DNA of 64,000 bases from Rahnella woolbedingensis (GTDB lineage Bacteria > Pseudomonadota > Gammaproteobacteria > Enterobacterales > Enterobacteriaceae). The position numbers and the translations under genes are program-made. A model generated the notes under the pieces. It was not told the origin of the DNA, ran no database searches, and saw only the letters and a program-made list of their open reading frames with translations. The stretch covers positions 157,572 through 221,571 of the forward strand of contig NZ_RAHH01000006.1 in the NCBI RefSeq assembly GCF_003602095.1, given 5' to 3'. Each line of letters begins with the position of its first letter. Position 1 is the stretch's first letter. Below are positions 50,731-59,367 of this stretch, in pieces.

Positions 50731-51842
50731 ATACAGAACTGTACCTCGTTTTACCCAGATGCGTTATCACATACTCTGAATTCGATGGCAAGCCATTTTT
50801 AATCAGTGATGGACATGTCGCACATATTTGAGCCGGTTAAAGGCACTTAGTGTTCAGTTATGCTGAAATATGTTGATAGACATGCTTTTTTCTGCTTTGC
50901 AGTTTTACCTGCATATCAAACAAAACAATAACGACCTGTTTTTGATTATTGATCATTTAATGCAGAACCGTAAGCGTAAAACACACCTTTATTTGAATTT
51001 TTATTGTCAATACTGACTAAAAGCTTTTCCTGATGACCTGATTCGACGTGATAAAGTTGCATCTGCAGCAAGGTCACGTTCGGGTGAGGGCGCGTCTGTC
51101 GGGCAAAATGAACAGTTGTGCAACAGAACGGGCAACCGGAAGAACTCATGACCCGGCAATATGACTGGTTATGCAATAATCAATTAGGCTACAGAGAGAT
51201 AAAATGGTGCAAAACTTGAGGGATCACACAATAAATGCACCTTAACTGTGCGCCTTTGGCCTGCATCAGATAATACAAAAAAAATCCCCTTCCCCTTCGG
51301 ATTTCAATTCTAACCCCCCCGCACTTCTAATACATTTTTCTAATAGTCTCATTTTTGACATTATAATGAATTGAAGTTTACGCGTTGGTTAAATCGGTAT
51401 AACACTTGCGCAAAGATTCTTAACAGGCTTATTCATATATAAAATATCAATATGAAAATTTAGTATTAATTACCGTGATCAAAATCTCATATTATCATTC
51501 TGATTCGCCGGAAAGCGGACAAACTGTGAGCCACTGTCCGGCACCCCATGCCGGGACTGACGAACGCAGTGTTGCAACACTATCAGCATAATGCACTGTA
51601 TCTTAAGCAATCCCGGGGATGACCACCGGCCAGCGGGTTTAAGCGCGTCCTGATACAAATAATTATTTCATCAGATAAATAACCGGTACGGGATAATCCT
51701 CTTTCCCTGGAAATTAATTAACATATCAGTAACCCCTTCACATGGTATGCCTTCGTATATGCACACCTATAAGTGATAATACTTCTCATTTAATAAATCA
51801 ATAATTGCACTTTGCTCTCTCCTGAGAACCGACAAATGATAT
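50731..51842. other. 1.1-kb gene-poor region
   Basis: No convincing gene. The only open frame (50946-51176, minus) starts at TTG without a good ribosome-binding site. At 51510-51640 several hairpin-forming GC-rich segments occur, among them a perfect 12-base palindrome GTGTTGCAACAC (51569-51580) and CCGGCACCCCATGCCGG (51538-51554). The rest is AT-rich. Confidence 0.55.
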
Positions 51843-52832
51843 TCAATCTTTAGAAATGCTTGCGCCAATTTTTAAGGGTTTAAATGCCATTTCAGGCGAG
51901 TCACTTTGAGATATAGCTTGCGCTAATTCGTTTAAAGGTTGATCCAGTGAGTCATCCGCTAATTCAAAAACACCCCAATGGATCGGAACGGCTTTCTGAC
52001 AACGCAATTGTGAAAAGACTGTCACAGCTTGCTGCGGATCCATGTGTTGCGCGCTCATGAACCATCTTGGTGCATAGGCACCGACAGGGATTGCGGCTAA
52101 ATCGAAAGGTCCGAGACGCTGGCCAATGAGTTCAAACTGATTGCTGTAGCCACTGTCTCCGGAAAAATAGAACCGGAAATCAGCGTTTCTGACGACCCAA
52201 CCACACCACAGGGACTGATTACGATCCCAAAATGTCCGCATGCTCCAGTGGCGTGCAGGCACGGCTGAAAAAGTCAGATCACCAAACTGATGTTCCTGCC
52301 ACCAGTCAAGTTCTTCGATATACCGTGCTCCGCGCCGTTCGAGCCACGGTTTCATACCTAAAGGCACCATAAACTGCACATCTGGAAAACGTCGCAGGAG
52401 CTTGCGCACGGTCGCGCGATCCAGATGGTCATAGTGATTATGTGAAAATAACACCACGTCGATCGGAGGCAACATTTCAACCGTTGCAGCAACGGGCGTT
52501 TTACGTTTAGGTCCGTAGAAGCTCAGCGGCGACGCTCGCGCCGACAGTGCGGGATCCATAAGAACGTAACGTCCGGCCACCCGTAGCAATAAACATGCAT
52601 GCCCTAAAAACCATAAGCGATCATCCGTTCCGCTAAAATCAGCACTCTGCCACCACTGGCTGATGAAATGTTCATAGCCCTTTTCTGGTGGCGCGGGCAG
52701 ACGAAGAGCTTTACGTTCTTTTCTCCAGCGTTTGAAATCCCCCTCCTGCCGGTTCTGCGGTTCGGCATTGGTGAAACCGTCGGGCGTATGATGAGATTTT
52801 GAAGGGTCGTAATAGGGATTTTTACCAGGCAT
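51843..52832 (-). CDS. MBL-fold metallo-hydrolase (NAPE-PLD/UlaG-like)
   Basis: 329 residues, no signal peptide. The metal-binding signature is SHNHYDHLD (around 131-139, HxHxDH), with further ligands in PARHWSMRTFWD, FSGDSGYS and PIHWGVFEL. The aromatic-rich N-terminus and overall order resemble bacterial N-acyl-phosphatidylethanolamine phospholipase D-like enzymes. Substrate unknown. It stands alone at the edge of the gene-poor region. Confidence 0.85.
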   Translation of the reverse strand: MPGKNPYYDPSKSHHTPDGFTNAEPQNRQEGDFKRWRKERKALRLPAPPEKGYEHFISQWWQSADFSGTDDRLWFLGHACLLLRVAGRYVLMDPALSARASPLSFYGPKRKTPVAATVEMLPPIDVVLFSHNHYDHLDRATVRKLLRRFPDVQFMVPLGMKPWLERRGARYIEELDWWQEHQFGDLTFSAVPARHWSMRTFWDRNQSLWCGWVVRNADFRFYFSGDSGYSNQFELIGQRLGPFDLAAIPVGAYAPRWFMSAQHMDPQQAVTVFSQLRCQKAVPIHWGVFELADDSLDQPLNELAQAISQSDSPEMAFKPLKIGASISKD

Positions 52833-53017
52833 AAGACTCCACAGGAAAACTTTACGGTTTGAACGAATGTGTGATCACATCATTTTAAGTAGCATATTTA
52901 TTAATCGCACTACAGGCAGAAAGTGAAAAATTATGTGCCAATTCAGCAGCTGAATGAGGTTAAGAAAATCTTAATAACTGTGTGTTTTACTGAGGACATT
53001 CAAAAAGGAGGAAATTT

Positions 53018-53308
53018 ATGACCAGGAACACAACTCAACGCCGTCGCTCATTTGCTGCGCGACTCACGCATATTATGCAGATCCAGACTCAATACGGACG
53101 CCTGTGGCTCAATTCGCGTTTTCGCCGGGTGAAAGTTCCCGTTTCGCTGAAAGTCACCGGTTTCGCTGTTCTGACGCTGATGGTTCTGGCGATCACCGGC
53201 ACAATGCTGCTGATGCTTGACCTTTTCAGCCTGATTTCGGGGTTACTGAAGCGCCCTTTCCGTCGGGGAAATATTTACCGCCGCCAGCTGATGAGAAAGC
53301 CGGTATAA
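53018..53308 (+). CDS. Small basic membrane protein, unrecognised
   Basis: 96 residues. The first half is very basic (NTTQRRRSFAARL; NSRFRRVKVP), then one or two transmembrane segments (about 46-75: VTGFAVLTLMVLAITGTMLL) and a basic tail. An ideal AAAGGAGG precedes the ATG and a terminator follows, so it is a complete unit. I recognise no family. Confidence 0.7.
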   Translation: MTRNTTQRRRSFAARLTHIMQIQTQYGRLWLNSRFRRVKVPVSLKVTGFAVLTLMVLAITGTMLLMLDLFSLISGLLKRPFRRGNIYRRQLMRKPV

Positions 53309-53312
53309 AACA

Positions 53313-53340
53313 AAACCGTGTCAGTTTAACGACACGGTTT
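53313..53340. terminator. Hairpin between the small membrane gene and the DUF4060 gene
   Basis: AAACCGTGTC / GACACGGTTT stem; serves convergent genes on both sides. Confidence 0.75.
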
Positions 53341-53366
53341 GAGATTACGGGGATGTATTCCTGTTT

Positions 53367-53603
53367 TCAGGCAGGCATACCGCAAAGTTTGGTCAGATTT
53401 CTGGCGCCGATCATGAGGGTTGCAACATAGGATTGTCTGCGGGTCACGACTTCGACTGCAACACGCGCATCTTTATACTTAATAAGATAGGTAGAAGGCC
53501 AACCCTGCCGGCGTTTGCCGTAGGCTTTTTCATGACTGTCGATAGCTGCATGAGCAACCACCAGATGGGAAAGAGTTTTATCACCTTTAATGATGCGCTT
53601 CAT
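53367..53603 (-). CDS. DUF4060-like small protein (phage-associated type)
   Basis: 78 residues from the ATG at 53603 (GGAG six bases upstream), beginning MKRIIKGDKTLS. This opening and the C-terminal VVTRRQSYVATLM fit the DUF4060 family as recalled, often found in lambdoid prophages. Function unknown. Neighbour of the NinX-like gene, so both may be prophage cargo. Confidence 0.65.
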   Translation of the reverse strand: MKRIIKGDKTLSHLVVAHAAIDSHEKAYGKRRQGWPSTYLIKYKDARVAVEVVTRRQSYVATLMIGARNLTKLCGMPA

Positions 53604-53738
53604 AATGGACTCCGCCTTAGACACAACTGTCAAAATGAGGAAACATTAATCACTTGATACGCATCGCTTTATGCGACGCTTATTCGAATCACTTCTTTGC
53701 AAAACTTTGTCACAATCTGAGTATCTCTGCGCTTTTGA

Positions 53739-54041
53739 TTATGCGCAAGTCTTACTAAGCAGGAAACATACCATTGCTGCACGAAGAGGCCGTTTGCTTT
53801 GCGCCTGCCACTGCCCATTCGGGCTGCTTATCTCAGCCAGCCAGAGCGGATCGCTCTGCAACTCTTTAAAATTGATGCTGATTTTGTTGGCGCAAATAAT
53901 CGGCCACGCGTCGGAGGGGTTGTTGCAATAATCTTTGCCCTTCATACCACCGTAGGGATACCACTTCTCAGGTTCCTCTCCCGTCAGTAAAGCAATGTTG
54001 TGGTTGACTTCGCTATCGTTTTCTTCCGACCATTTGATCAT
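53739..54041 (-). CDS. NinX-like (DUF2591) phage-type protein
   Basis: 100 residues from the ATG at 54041 (GGAAGA upstream; starts at 54053 or 54065 are possible). Its core, DYCNNPSDAWPII and NKISI, is the signature of the lambdoid NinX family; a tryptophan-rich segment (SDPLWLAEI) follows. Function unknown. No other phage genes surround it. Confidence 0.7.
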   Translation of the reverse strand: MIKWSEENDSEVNHNIALLTGEEPEKWYPYGGMKGKDYCNNPSDAWPIICANKISINFKELQSDPLWLAEISSPNGQWQAQSKRPLRAAMVCFLLSKTCA

Positions 54042-54154
54042 TAGTTCTTCCATCCTGCAAGGCACATGCGTGGAGACTACCGGAAGAATAAGACAGATTT
54101 ATGAAGGTTTAGCCGCAGGGGAAACCCGCCAGAAGGCGGGCTTACGGAACAAGA

Positions 54155-54427
54155 TTATCTTTCAGGAATAAAACCACGCAGGCTGAGAGCAGAATCATCT
54201 TCTGCTTCAACAGGAGGCAATTTGCCTCGCGCCTGTGCAGCGAGAACCTTGAGCAACTCGGTTTGCTGGCGTTGCTGCTCAGCTATCTCCTGCAACAAAG
54301 CTATTTGTTCATTTGCCCTGACACTGGCCCGGCTTATAAAAAACCACACCAGCAGAAATAGCAAAGCTGAGAGTGCGCACAGCACCAATGAAGCCAGGCT
54401 GTTTTGGCCCATTGCGAAATCAAACAT
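54155..54427 (-). CDS. yebO: Membrane-anchored coiled-coil protein YebO
   Basis: 90 residues from the ATG at 54427. One transmembrane helix (about 12-32, LASLVLCALSALLFLLVWFF) is followed by SRASVRANEQIALLQEI and a coiled coil, matching E. coli YebO. Function unknown. It lies downstream of mgrB on the same strand, as in E. coli. Confidence 0.88.
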   Translation of the reverse strand: MFDFAMGQNSLASLVLCALSALLFLLVWFFISRASVRANEQIALLQEIAEQQRQQTELLKVLAAQARGKLPPVEAEDDSALSLRGFIPER

Positions 54428-54570
54428 TGACGACCCTACCACTGAATTTTCAGAGCCTTCATCTTACCATCACCGGCAGATCAGGGAAGTCATTCACAAA
54501 TCTCTTAACGAAAAAACAGGCTTTTCTTAACGCCGGCTGCCGACAGTTCATGATTTCAGGCATAATTCCC

Positions 54571-54729
54571 TTAAAAAGGGATGAAGGAGGTGATCGCACA
54601 TACGCCCAGATCAAAATTCCCTCCCTGATCGCAATAGCTGTTGAGCGCAAGCAGGTAAAGGCCAATGCAAATGAGCAGGAAAAGGACAAACGTGACGACC
54701 CTCCTGACATTGAAAACAGGTTTTTTCAA
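54571..54729 (-). CDS. mgrB: PhoQ inhibitor small membrane protein MgrB
   Basis: 52 residues from a TTG at 54729. One transmembrane helix (VVTFVLFLLICIGLYLLAL) is followed by the periplasmic part with the two conserved cysteines (SYCDQG and GVCAITSFIPF). MgrB binds PhoQ and damps PhoPQ signalling; the cysteines are needed. An ATG at 54813 would overlap the -10 element, so it cannot be the start of the PhoP-driven transcript. A TTG start is unusual and its ribosome-binding site is weak. Confidence 0.85.
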   Translation of the reverse strand: MKKPVFNVRRVVTFVLFLLICIGLYLLALNSYCDQGGNFDLGVCAITSFIPF

Positions 54730-54811
54730 TTTGATGGCAGGTCTCTTTTGGTTTAAACAGCGTCTATCAGGGCTCAAAGGCGACGTCCAACGGATGAATG
54801 AACAGACAGAC

Positions 54812-54846
54812 ATAGTACGACGAAAATCTTAAACAGCGATATAACA
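54812..54846 (-). promoter_or_regulatory. PhoP-dependent promoter of mgrB
   Basis: On the minus strand TGTTAT-N5-TGTTTA (54830-54846) is followed by exactly 12 bases and TACTAT (54812-54817). This is the class I PhoP layout, with direct repeats on an 11-base period placed 12 bases before the -10 element. The predicted leader to the TTG is about 75 bases. Confidence 0.75.
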
Positions 54847-55456
54847 AAGCATCGGCTTTACAGGCTAAACATCCTGCAATAATCACATACGTAAATCATA
54901 TATAGAAATGCATACATTTTATCTATATATACCTATTAAGCAAGAGTTGACCTGCATCAAATAAAGCAACTTAATCATTCCCCTTTCAAAAAAAAACTTC
55001 ACCTTCTGATTTTCTTAAAAATGAACTTCATTACTCATACATTAAAACGCTGCATAGAGAAACAACAGGAAAAGATAAAAGCCATTCATCACAAAGCATA
55101 ATCTCTGGAAAAGCGGTTCATTCAGCGGAAAACATCCAACACGCTCTTAAATCGGCATCAGGTACTGCCTGGTTAACTATAGTTTTTTATAAAAAATGCG
55201 TTTTATTTAGAAAGCATAAAGAAAGTATTTTGCTTTAATAGGAAATTAAAAAGCAAAAAAACCTGAAAATAAAATATAAATCTCATCATTTAATTAATTT
55301 TCACTGGAACTTCTTTATTGAATTACACCATGCATTAAAATATCATCCCGCCGTCGAACAGTTCTTCTGTCTCTTCTGTTATATAAATGAAAGCATAGTG
55401 GCTGAAATAATTACCAGCTGATTCATGCTGACTATTTTTTGTTGAGGGATTAATAA
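54847..55456. other. 610-base AT-rich region upstream of the autotransporter
   Basis: Very AT-rich, likely bound by H-NS. An FNR-like site (TTGAC-CTGC-ATCAA, 54947-54960) matches 9 of 10 consensus bases. No ORF recognised. Confidence 0.6.
54947..54960. promoter_or_regulatory. FNR-like site
   Basis: TTGACCTGCATCAA against TTGAT-N4-ATCAA, one mismatch. It sits about 500 bases before the autotransporter and about 100 bases before the mgrB promoter, so its target is uncertain. Confidence 0.4.
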
Positions 55457-58150
55457 ATGCATGCATGGAATAAAAAGTTCTTCGTTTCTAAAATAGCGCT
55501 GGCCTGCGCTGTTGCGGTAACTGCACCTGCGGCGATGTCTGCTGATATCTCCGGTACCGTCTACGATACCTTCTATCATGACTCCGCACTGGCGAGTCAT
55601 ATCGGCTACCGCGGTTATGTCGACAATGACGGTGCAAACACCAGTTACACCGGGGGAGACATCTACTCTTCTATCAATAATTCTGTCGTGAACGGTGTTC
55701 TTTCTACCTACTATCTGGGTTTTGATAACGGCACCAATAATACGCTGAATATTACTAACACAACCGTTAACGGGATGATCACTTCCGAGTGCATAACGAC
55801 TGAATGCGGCGATGTACGTAATGATTACGACCAGTCACCTTTGCAACTGACCATTGATAATTCTACTATCAATGATACTTACGAACATTTTGATTATGAC
55901 GTAACTGATGCAGATAAAGTCCGTGACCATGACCACATTAACACCTACGATATGGGCGTTGCGGTTACATTGGATCAGGAAAGTAATATTCTTATCCAGA
56001 ATAATTCTCACGTTGCCGGTATTGCACTGTCACAGGGCTATCAGTGGGTAGATACTGATGTTAATAACAGTAATACTTTTGATAATACCCTGACAGTAAA
56101 TGATTCTGTGCTGACCTCAGGTTCATACACTGAATTAGAAACCACGGGTTTCTACGGCCAGTCAGATAAACCAAGTGACTACGGTAATATCAGTGCCTCA
56201 GGCACTGCGGCTGACGATATCGCACTTTCCGTAATTGCTAACTCTGCCGCTGATAACGCAATGAAAACAACTGCTGTTTTCAATAACTCAACAATCTCCG
56301 GCGACGTCTATTTCGAAAGCAGCTTTGATCATAATTACTATGTTGGCGGTCACGACAACAACGGTGATGGCGTACCTGATACCAACGGCTGGGATGATAC
56401 TGACGAACTTAATCTGACCCTGGATAATGGCAGCAAATGGGTAGGCGCAGCGACCTCTAATGTGCAGGCTGATGCAATGCTGTACGACCGTAGCACTAAC
56501 AGCATCTGGCCTGGTTCAGTATTCAATACTACAACGGGTTACCTGAGTGGTGATCAGGTCTATCAGAGCGGGCTGTTCAATGTCGCACTGAACAACGGTT
56601 CTGAATGGGATACCACTAAGTATTCTAACATCGATAATCTGACAGTGAACAATCAGTCACAGGTCAATGTTGTTGACTCTGCCCTGCTGGCCGACAATAT
56701 TTCCCTGACTAATGCATCAAGCCTGAAAATTGCTGCACATGGTGAGGTTTATACTGACGCCCTTAATCTGAGCTCAGGCAGTAAAGCAACCCTGACCGAA
56801 GAAACCGCGTCTCTGTATGCAAACACCATTACCGTAGGCAACGGTTCTGAGCTGAACTTAGGCGCAGGCCAGGTCGATACGCACAATATGGTGCTGACTG
56901 ATGACGGTACCTTCAACGTGGGCAGCCGTGAGTTCGTACTGAATTCCGATATGAACAACGCCCGCGATAATACTGCTGCTGATTATGTTTATGATCGCGG
57001 TACTGTGGGTATCAATTCCGACGGTCACCTTGCAGTTAATGGCGTGACTAACGGTAACTATCAGGTTCGTGTCAATAACGCGACCGGTGAAGGCCGTGTT
57101 GCTGATTACGAAAATAAAGAGCTGATCCGCACCTACGGCGGCAACGCTACCTTTACTCATGCAAACACTGCTGATCTGGGTGCCTACAAATACCAGGCTC
57201 AACAACAGGGCGACACTGTCGTTCTGGCTAAGCAAGGGATCACCTCTACGGCAAACGCCGCTCTGAGCCTGCCTTCTTCTAATGCTGAAACCTGGAACAT
57301 GGAGCAGGATACCCTGAGCAACCGTATGGACAGCTCACGTCACACCCAAGGTGATGACAAAGGCGGCGTGTGGGTCAACTACTTCGGTGGCCATCAAAAT
57401 GGTGACAACGGCGTAGTTGATTACGATCAGGACATCAACGGTATTATGATCGGCCTGGATAAAGTCACTGAAGGTGGCGGCGATCGTCAATGGCTGGTCG
57501 GTATGGCGGCAAGCTTCGCAAAATCCAGTTTGTCTATGGATGATGCTGATGCAGATACAGACAGCCAGTCAGCTCGCGTATATTCAAGCCTGGACTTCAA
57601 AAATGGCTTGTTCGTTGATACCTCTTTGAGCTATAGCCACTTCAACAACTCTACTGACAGCACCATGAGTGATGGTCAGCAGGTGTCTGGTGATAGTTCA
57701 ACGGATGCATGGGGCTTTGGTCTGAAAGCCGGTTACGACTGGAAATTCGCACCACAAGCTTACCTGACTCCGTATGCCAGCACCACCGGTGTATTCATTG
57801 GCAATGATGACTACAGCATGAGCAACAACATGCAAGTCAGCGATCAGGCTTATGACAGCATGCGTTATGAGTTAGGTACCAACATCGGTTATACCTTCGA
57901 CCTGGGTGCTAACCAGGCCGTCAGCCCTTACGCAACGCTGGCCTATGTCTATGAAGATGCTAACAACGATGCCGACATCAACGGTGACCGTATCGATAAC
58001 GGCATTGATGGTTCAGCGGTACGCGTTGGTTTAGGCGCTCAGTTCGACATGAGCAAAAACTTCACCATCTACGCAGGTGCTAACTACCTTGGCGGCAGCG
58101 ATGTTGATCAGCCTTGGGCAGCAAACGCCGGTATGAAATACCGCTGGTAA
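55457..58150 (+). CDS. Type Va autotransporter (AIDA/pertactin-like)
   Basis: 897 residues. Signal peptide 1-29 (IALACAVAVTAPAAMSA). The passenger (30 to about 560) has Asn/Thr-rich beta-helix-like repeats (LNITNTTVNG; LTIDNSTIND). A pertactin-like junction (about 520-590: NNATGEGRVADYENKELI; GAYKYQAQQQ) precedes the beta-barrel (about 637-897) that ends in an aromatic residue (KYRW). No catalytic triad is obvious, so an adhesin is more likely than a protease. It lies between mgrB and yobH, where E. coli has no such gene. Confidence 0.92.
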   Translation: MHAWNKKFFVSKIALACAVAVTAPAAMSADISGTVYDTFYHDSALASHIGYRGYVDNDGANTSYTGGDIYSSINNSVVNGVLSTYYLGFDNGTNNTLNITNTTVNGMITSECITTECGDVRNDYDQSPLQLTIDNSTINDTYEHFDYDVTDADKVRDHDHINTYDMGVAVTLDQESNILIQNNSHVAGIALSQGYQWVDTDVNNSNTFDNTLTVNDSVLTSGSYTELETTGFYGQSDKPSDYGNISASGTAADDIALSVIANSAADNAMKTTAVFNNSTISGDVYFESSFDHNYYVGGHDNNGDGVPDTNGWDDTDELNLTLDNGSKWVGAATSNVQADAMLYDRSTNSIWPGSVFNTTTGYLSGDQVYQSGLFNVALNNGSEWDTTKYSNIDNLTVNNQSQVNVVDSALLADNISLTNASSLKIAAHGEVYTDALNLSSGSKATLTEETASLYANTITVGNGSELNLGAGQVDTHNMVLTDDGTFNVGSREFVLNSDMNNARDNTAADYVYDRGTVGINSDGHLAVNGVTNGNYQVRVNNATGEGRVADYENKELIRTYGGNATFTHANTADLGAYKYQAQQQGDTVVLAKQGITSTANAALSLPSSNAETWNMEQDTLSNRMDSSRHTQGDDKGGVWVNYFGGHQNGDNGVVDYDQDINGIMIGLDKVTEGGGDRQWLVGMAASFAKSSLSMDDADADTDSQSARVYSSLDFKNGLFVDTSLSYSHFNNSTDSTMSDGQQVSGDSSTDAWGFGLKAGYDWKFAPQAYLTPYASTTGVFIGNDDYSMSNNMQVSDQAYDSMRYELGTNIGYTFDLGANQAVSPYATLAYVYEDANNDADINGDRIDNGIDGSAVRVGLGAQFDMSKNFTIYAGANYLGGSDVDQPWAANAGMKYRW

Positions 58151-58182
58151 TTTGCAGGTCTGAGCATTCGTTCTGTCAATAA

Positions 58183-58211
58183 AATGGCCCCTTTTCAGGG
58201 GTCATTTTTTT
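58183..58211 (+). terminator. Terminator after the autotransporter gene
   Basis: AATGGCCCC / GGGGTCATT stem with seven T. Confidence 0.85.
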
Positions 58212-58321
58212 GCCTTTTTCGGATTCAGATACATCAGCAATGACATTCTGATAAAAATAACTTCTACTATGCTTATCAATATCCTGAATAATTCAGGAAC
58301 AGATATTTAGGGAGTTTCAGA

Positions 58322-58558
58322 ATGGGTATCGTCAAGACGATTATTGTGCTGGCCGTGATTTATGCCATTTTTCTTTTTTCAGGGTACGGCGTAACGGTCG
58401 GCAGTAGCGAGAATGCGGCGGGATTAGGCCTGAAGTGCCAGTACTTAACGGCCAGAGGGATTGTCAGCTCTCAGTATATTCATTCAGACAGCGGAGTCAT
58501 TGGTGTAGCGAACTGTCCGATATTCAAAAAAATCGGCGAAGTGGTCGACAATAAATAA
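58322..58558 (+). CDS. yobH: Small membrane-associated protein YobH
   Basis: 78 residues. The N-terminal hydrophobic segment (IIVLAVIYAIFLFSGYGV) is a signal or anchor. GSSENAAGLGLKCQYLTARG matches E. coli YobH, with cysteines at CQYL and NCPIF. Function unknown. Ribosome-binding site GGGAG. Confidence 0.92.
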   Translation: MGIVKTIIVLAVIYAIFLFSGYGVTVGSSENAAGLGLKCQYLTARGIVSSQYIHSDSGVIGVANCPIFKKIGEVVDNK

Positions 58559-58574
58559 CACACATTTTTAGCTT

Positions 58575-58610
58575 GTCATGCCCGTCAGCACGGGCATGAC
58601 TATCATTTTT
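58575..58610 (+). terminator. Terminator after yobH
   Basis: GTCATGCCCG / CGGGCATGAC hairpin followed by TATCATTTTT. Confidence 0.75.
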
Positions 58611-58623
58611 ATGCTGTCATTGA

Positions 58624-58869
58624 TCAGCTATCGTGCTTAGTGAATTTCAGTTCAATTAATGAAATCGCTTTTTCAATTGCACGTTTGGTCACCGGATCGG
58701 CACCTGCCGGATGCTTGCTGAAATCAATACTTTTCAGCTGATGGGACATCTTTTCGCGCACTTCTGCTGGCGCAATGATTTCAATCACATCCAGAATTTG
58801 CTTAATCACCAACTGGCATGCCACCAGATCAGATTCGATTTCCTGTTCTCTGTTTAAAGATTCGGACAT
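58624..58869 (-). CDS. Small helical protein, DUF2594/YecF-like
   Basis: 81 residues, all alpha-helical in appearance ([36 protein letters not shown]), with GGAGC before the start. The pattern is like YecF/DUF2594 proteins, but the match is by eye and weak. Function unknown. Confidence 0.6.
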   Translation of the reverse strand: MSESLNREQEIESDLVACQLVIKQILDVIEIIAPAEVREKMSHQLKSIDFSKHPAGADPVTKRAIEKAISLIELKFTKHDS

Positions 58870-59069
58870 GAGCTGCTCCTTCCATTACGTCATTCATAAA
58901 AATTATGGTCGCGAGGATATCATGCCCTTTATGGAAATTCTCTTTTCTGCCATTTCTGCTTCCTTCCCTCTTTTCAACCGAACAAATATCCAGCAAACGC
59001 ACGTTCTTACATTTTGTTACGCGCACATTAGTTCTATGCTTAATCTGATGACAAAGAAGGAGACGCGCT

Positions 59070-59261
59070 ATGTTCGCTCTAGTTTTGACCATTTGTTATC
59101 TGGGCGGAGGATGTGAAGACCTGGTGGTGGATGCCTTTAACACTCAGAAACAATGTACCGTTGCAATGTACCAGCAAGGCTTACGGCAGGCCGGGTGCTA
59201 TCCTATCGAAGATTTTATTGATGGCTACTGGATCCCTGCGCACGAAAATGCCGATTTCTGA
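59070..59261 (+). CDS. yebW: DUF1482 family protein YebW
   Basis: 63 residues, same as E. coli YebW, with MFALVLTICYLGGGCEDLVV, four cysteines (CYLGGGC; QKQC; AGCYP) and the ending ENADF. Function unknown. Here it is next to yobH and not to yebV, which is about 48 kb away. Confidence 0.93.
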   Translation: MFALVLTICYLGGGCEDLVVDAFNTQKQCTVAMYQQGLRQAGCYPIEDFIDGYWIPAHENADF

Positions 59262-59367
59262 TCCACTGTGTTGCCTTTCACAGAGTAATAACAAAAGTCT
59301 CATAAAGATTGCTAAAGTGTCAGAACAAAGGTATGAATACCCTGTTAATCATTGATATTTAACCATA

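Noticed and set aside
50946..51176. 76-residue minus-strand ORF with several cysteines
   Set aside because: It starts at TTG without a clear ribosome-binding site, lies in a gene-poor AT-rich region and matches no family I know. An internal ATG version cannot be fully excluded.
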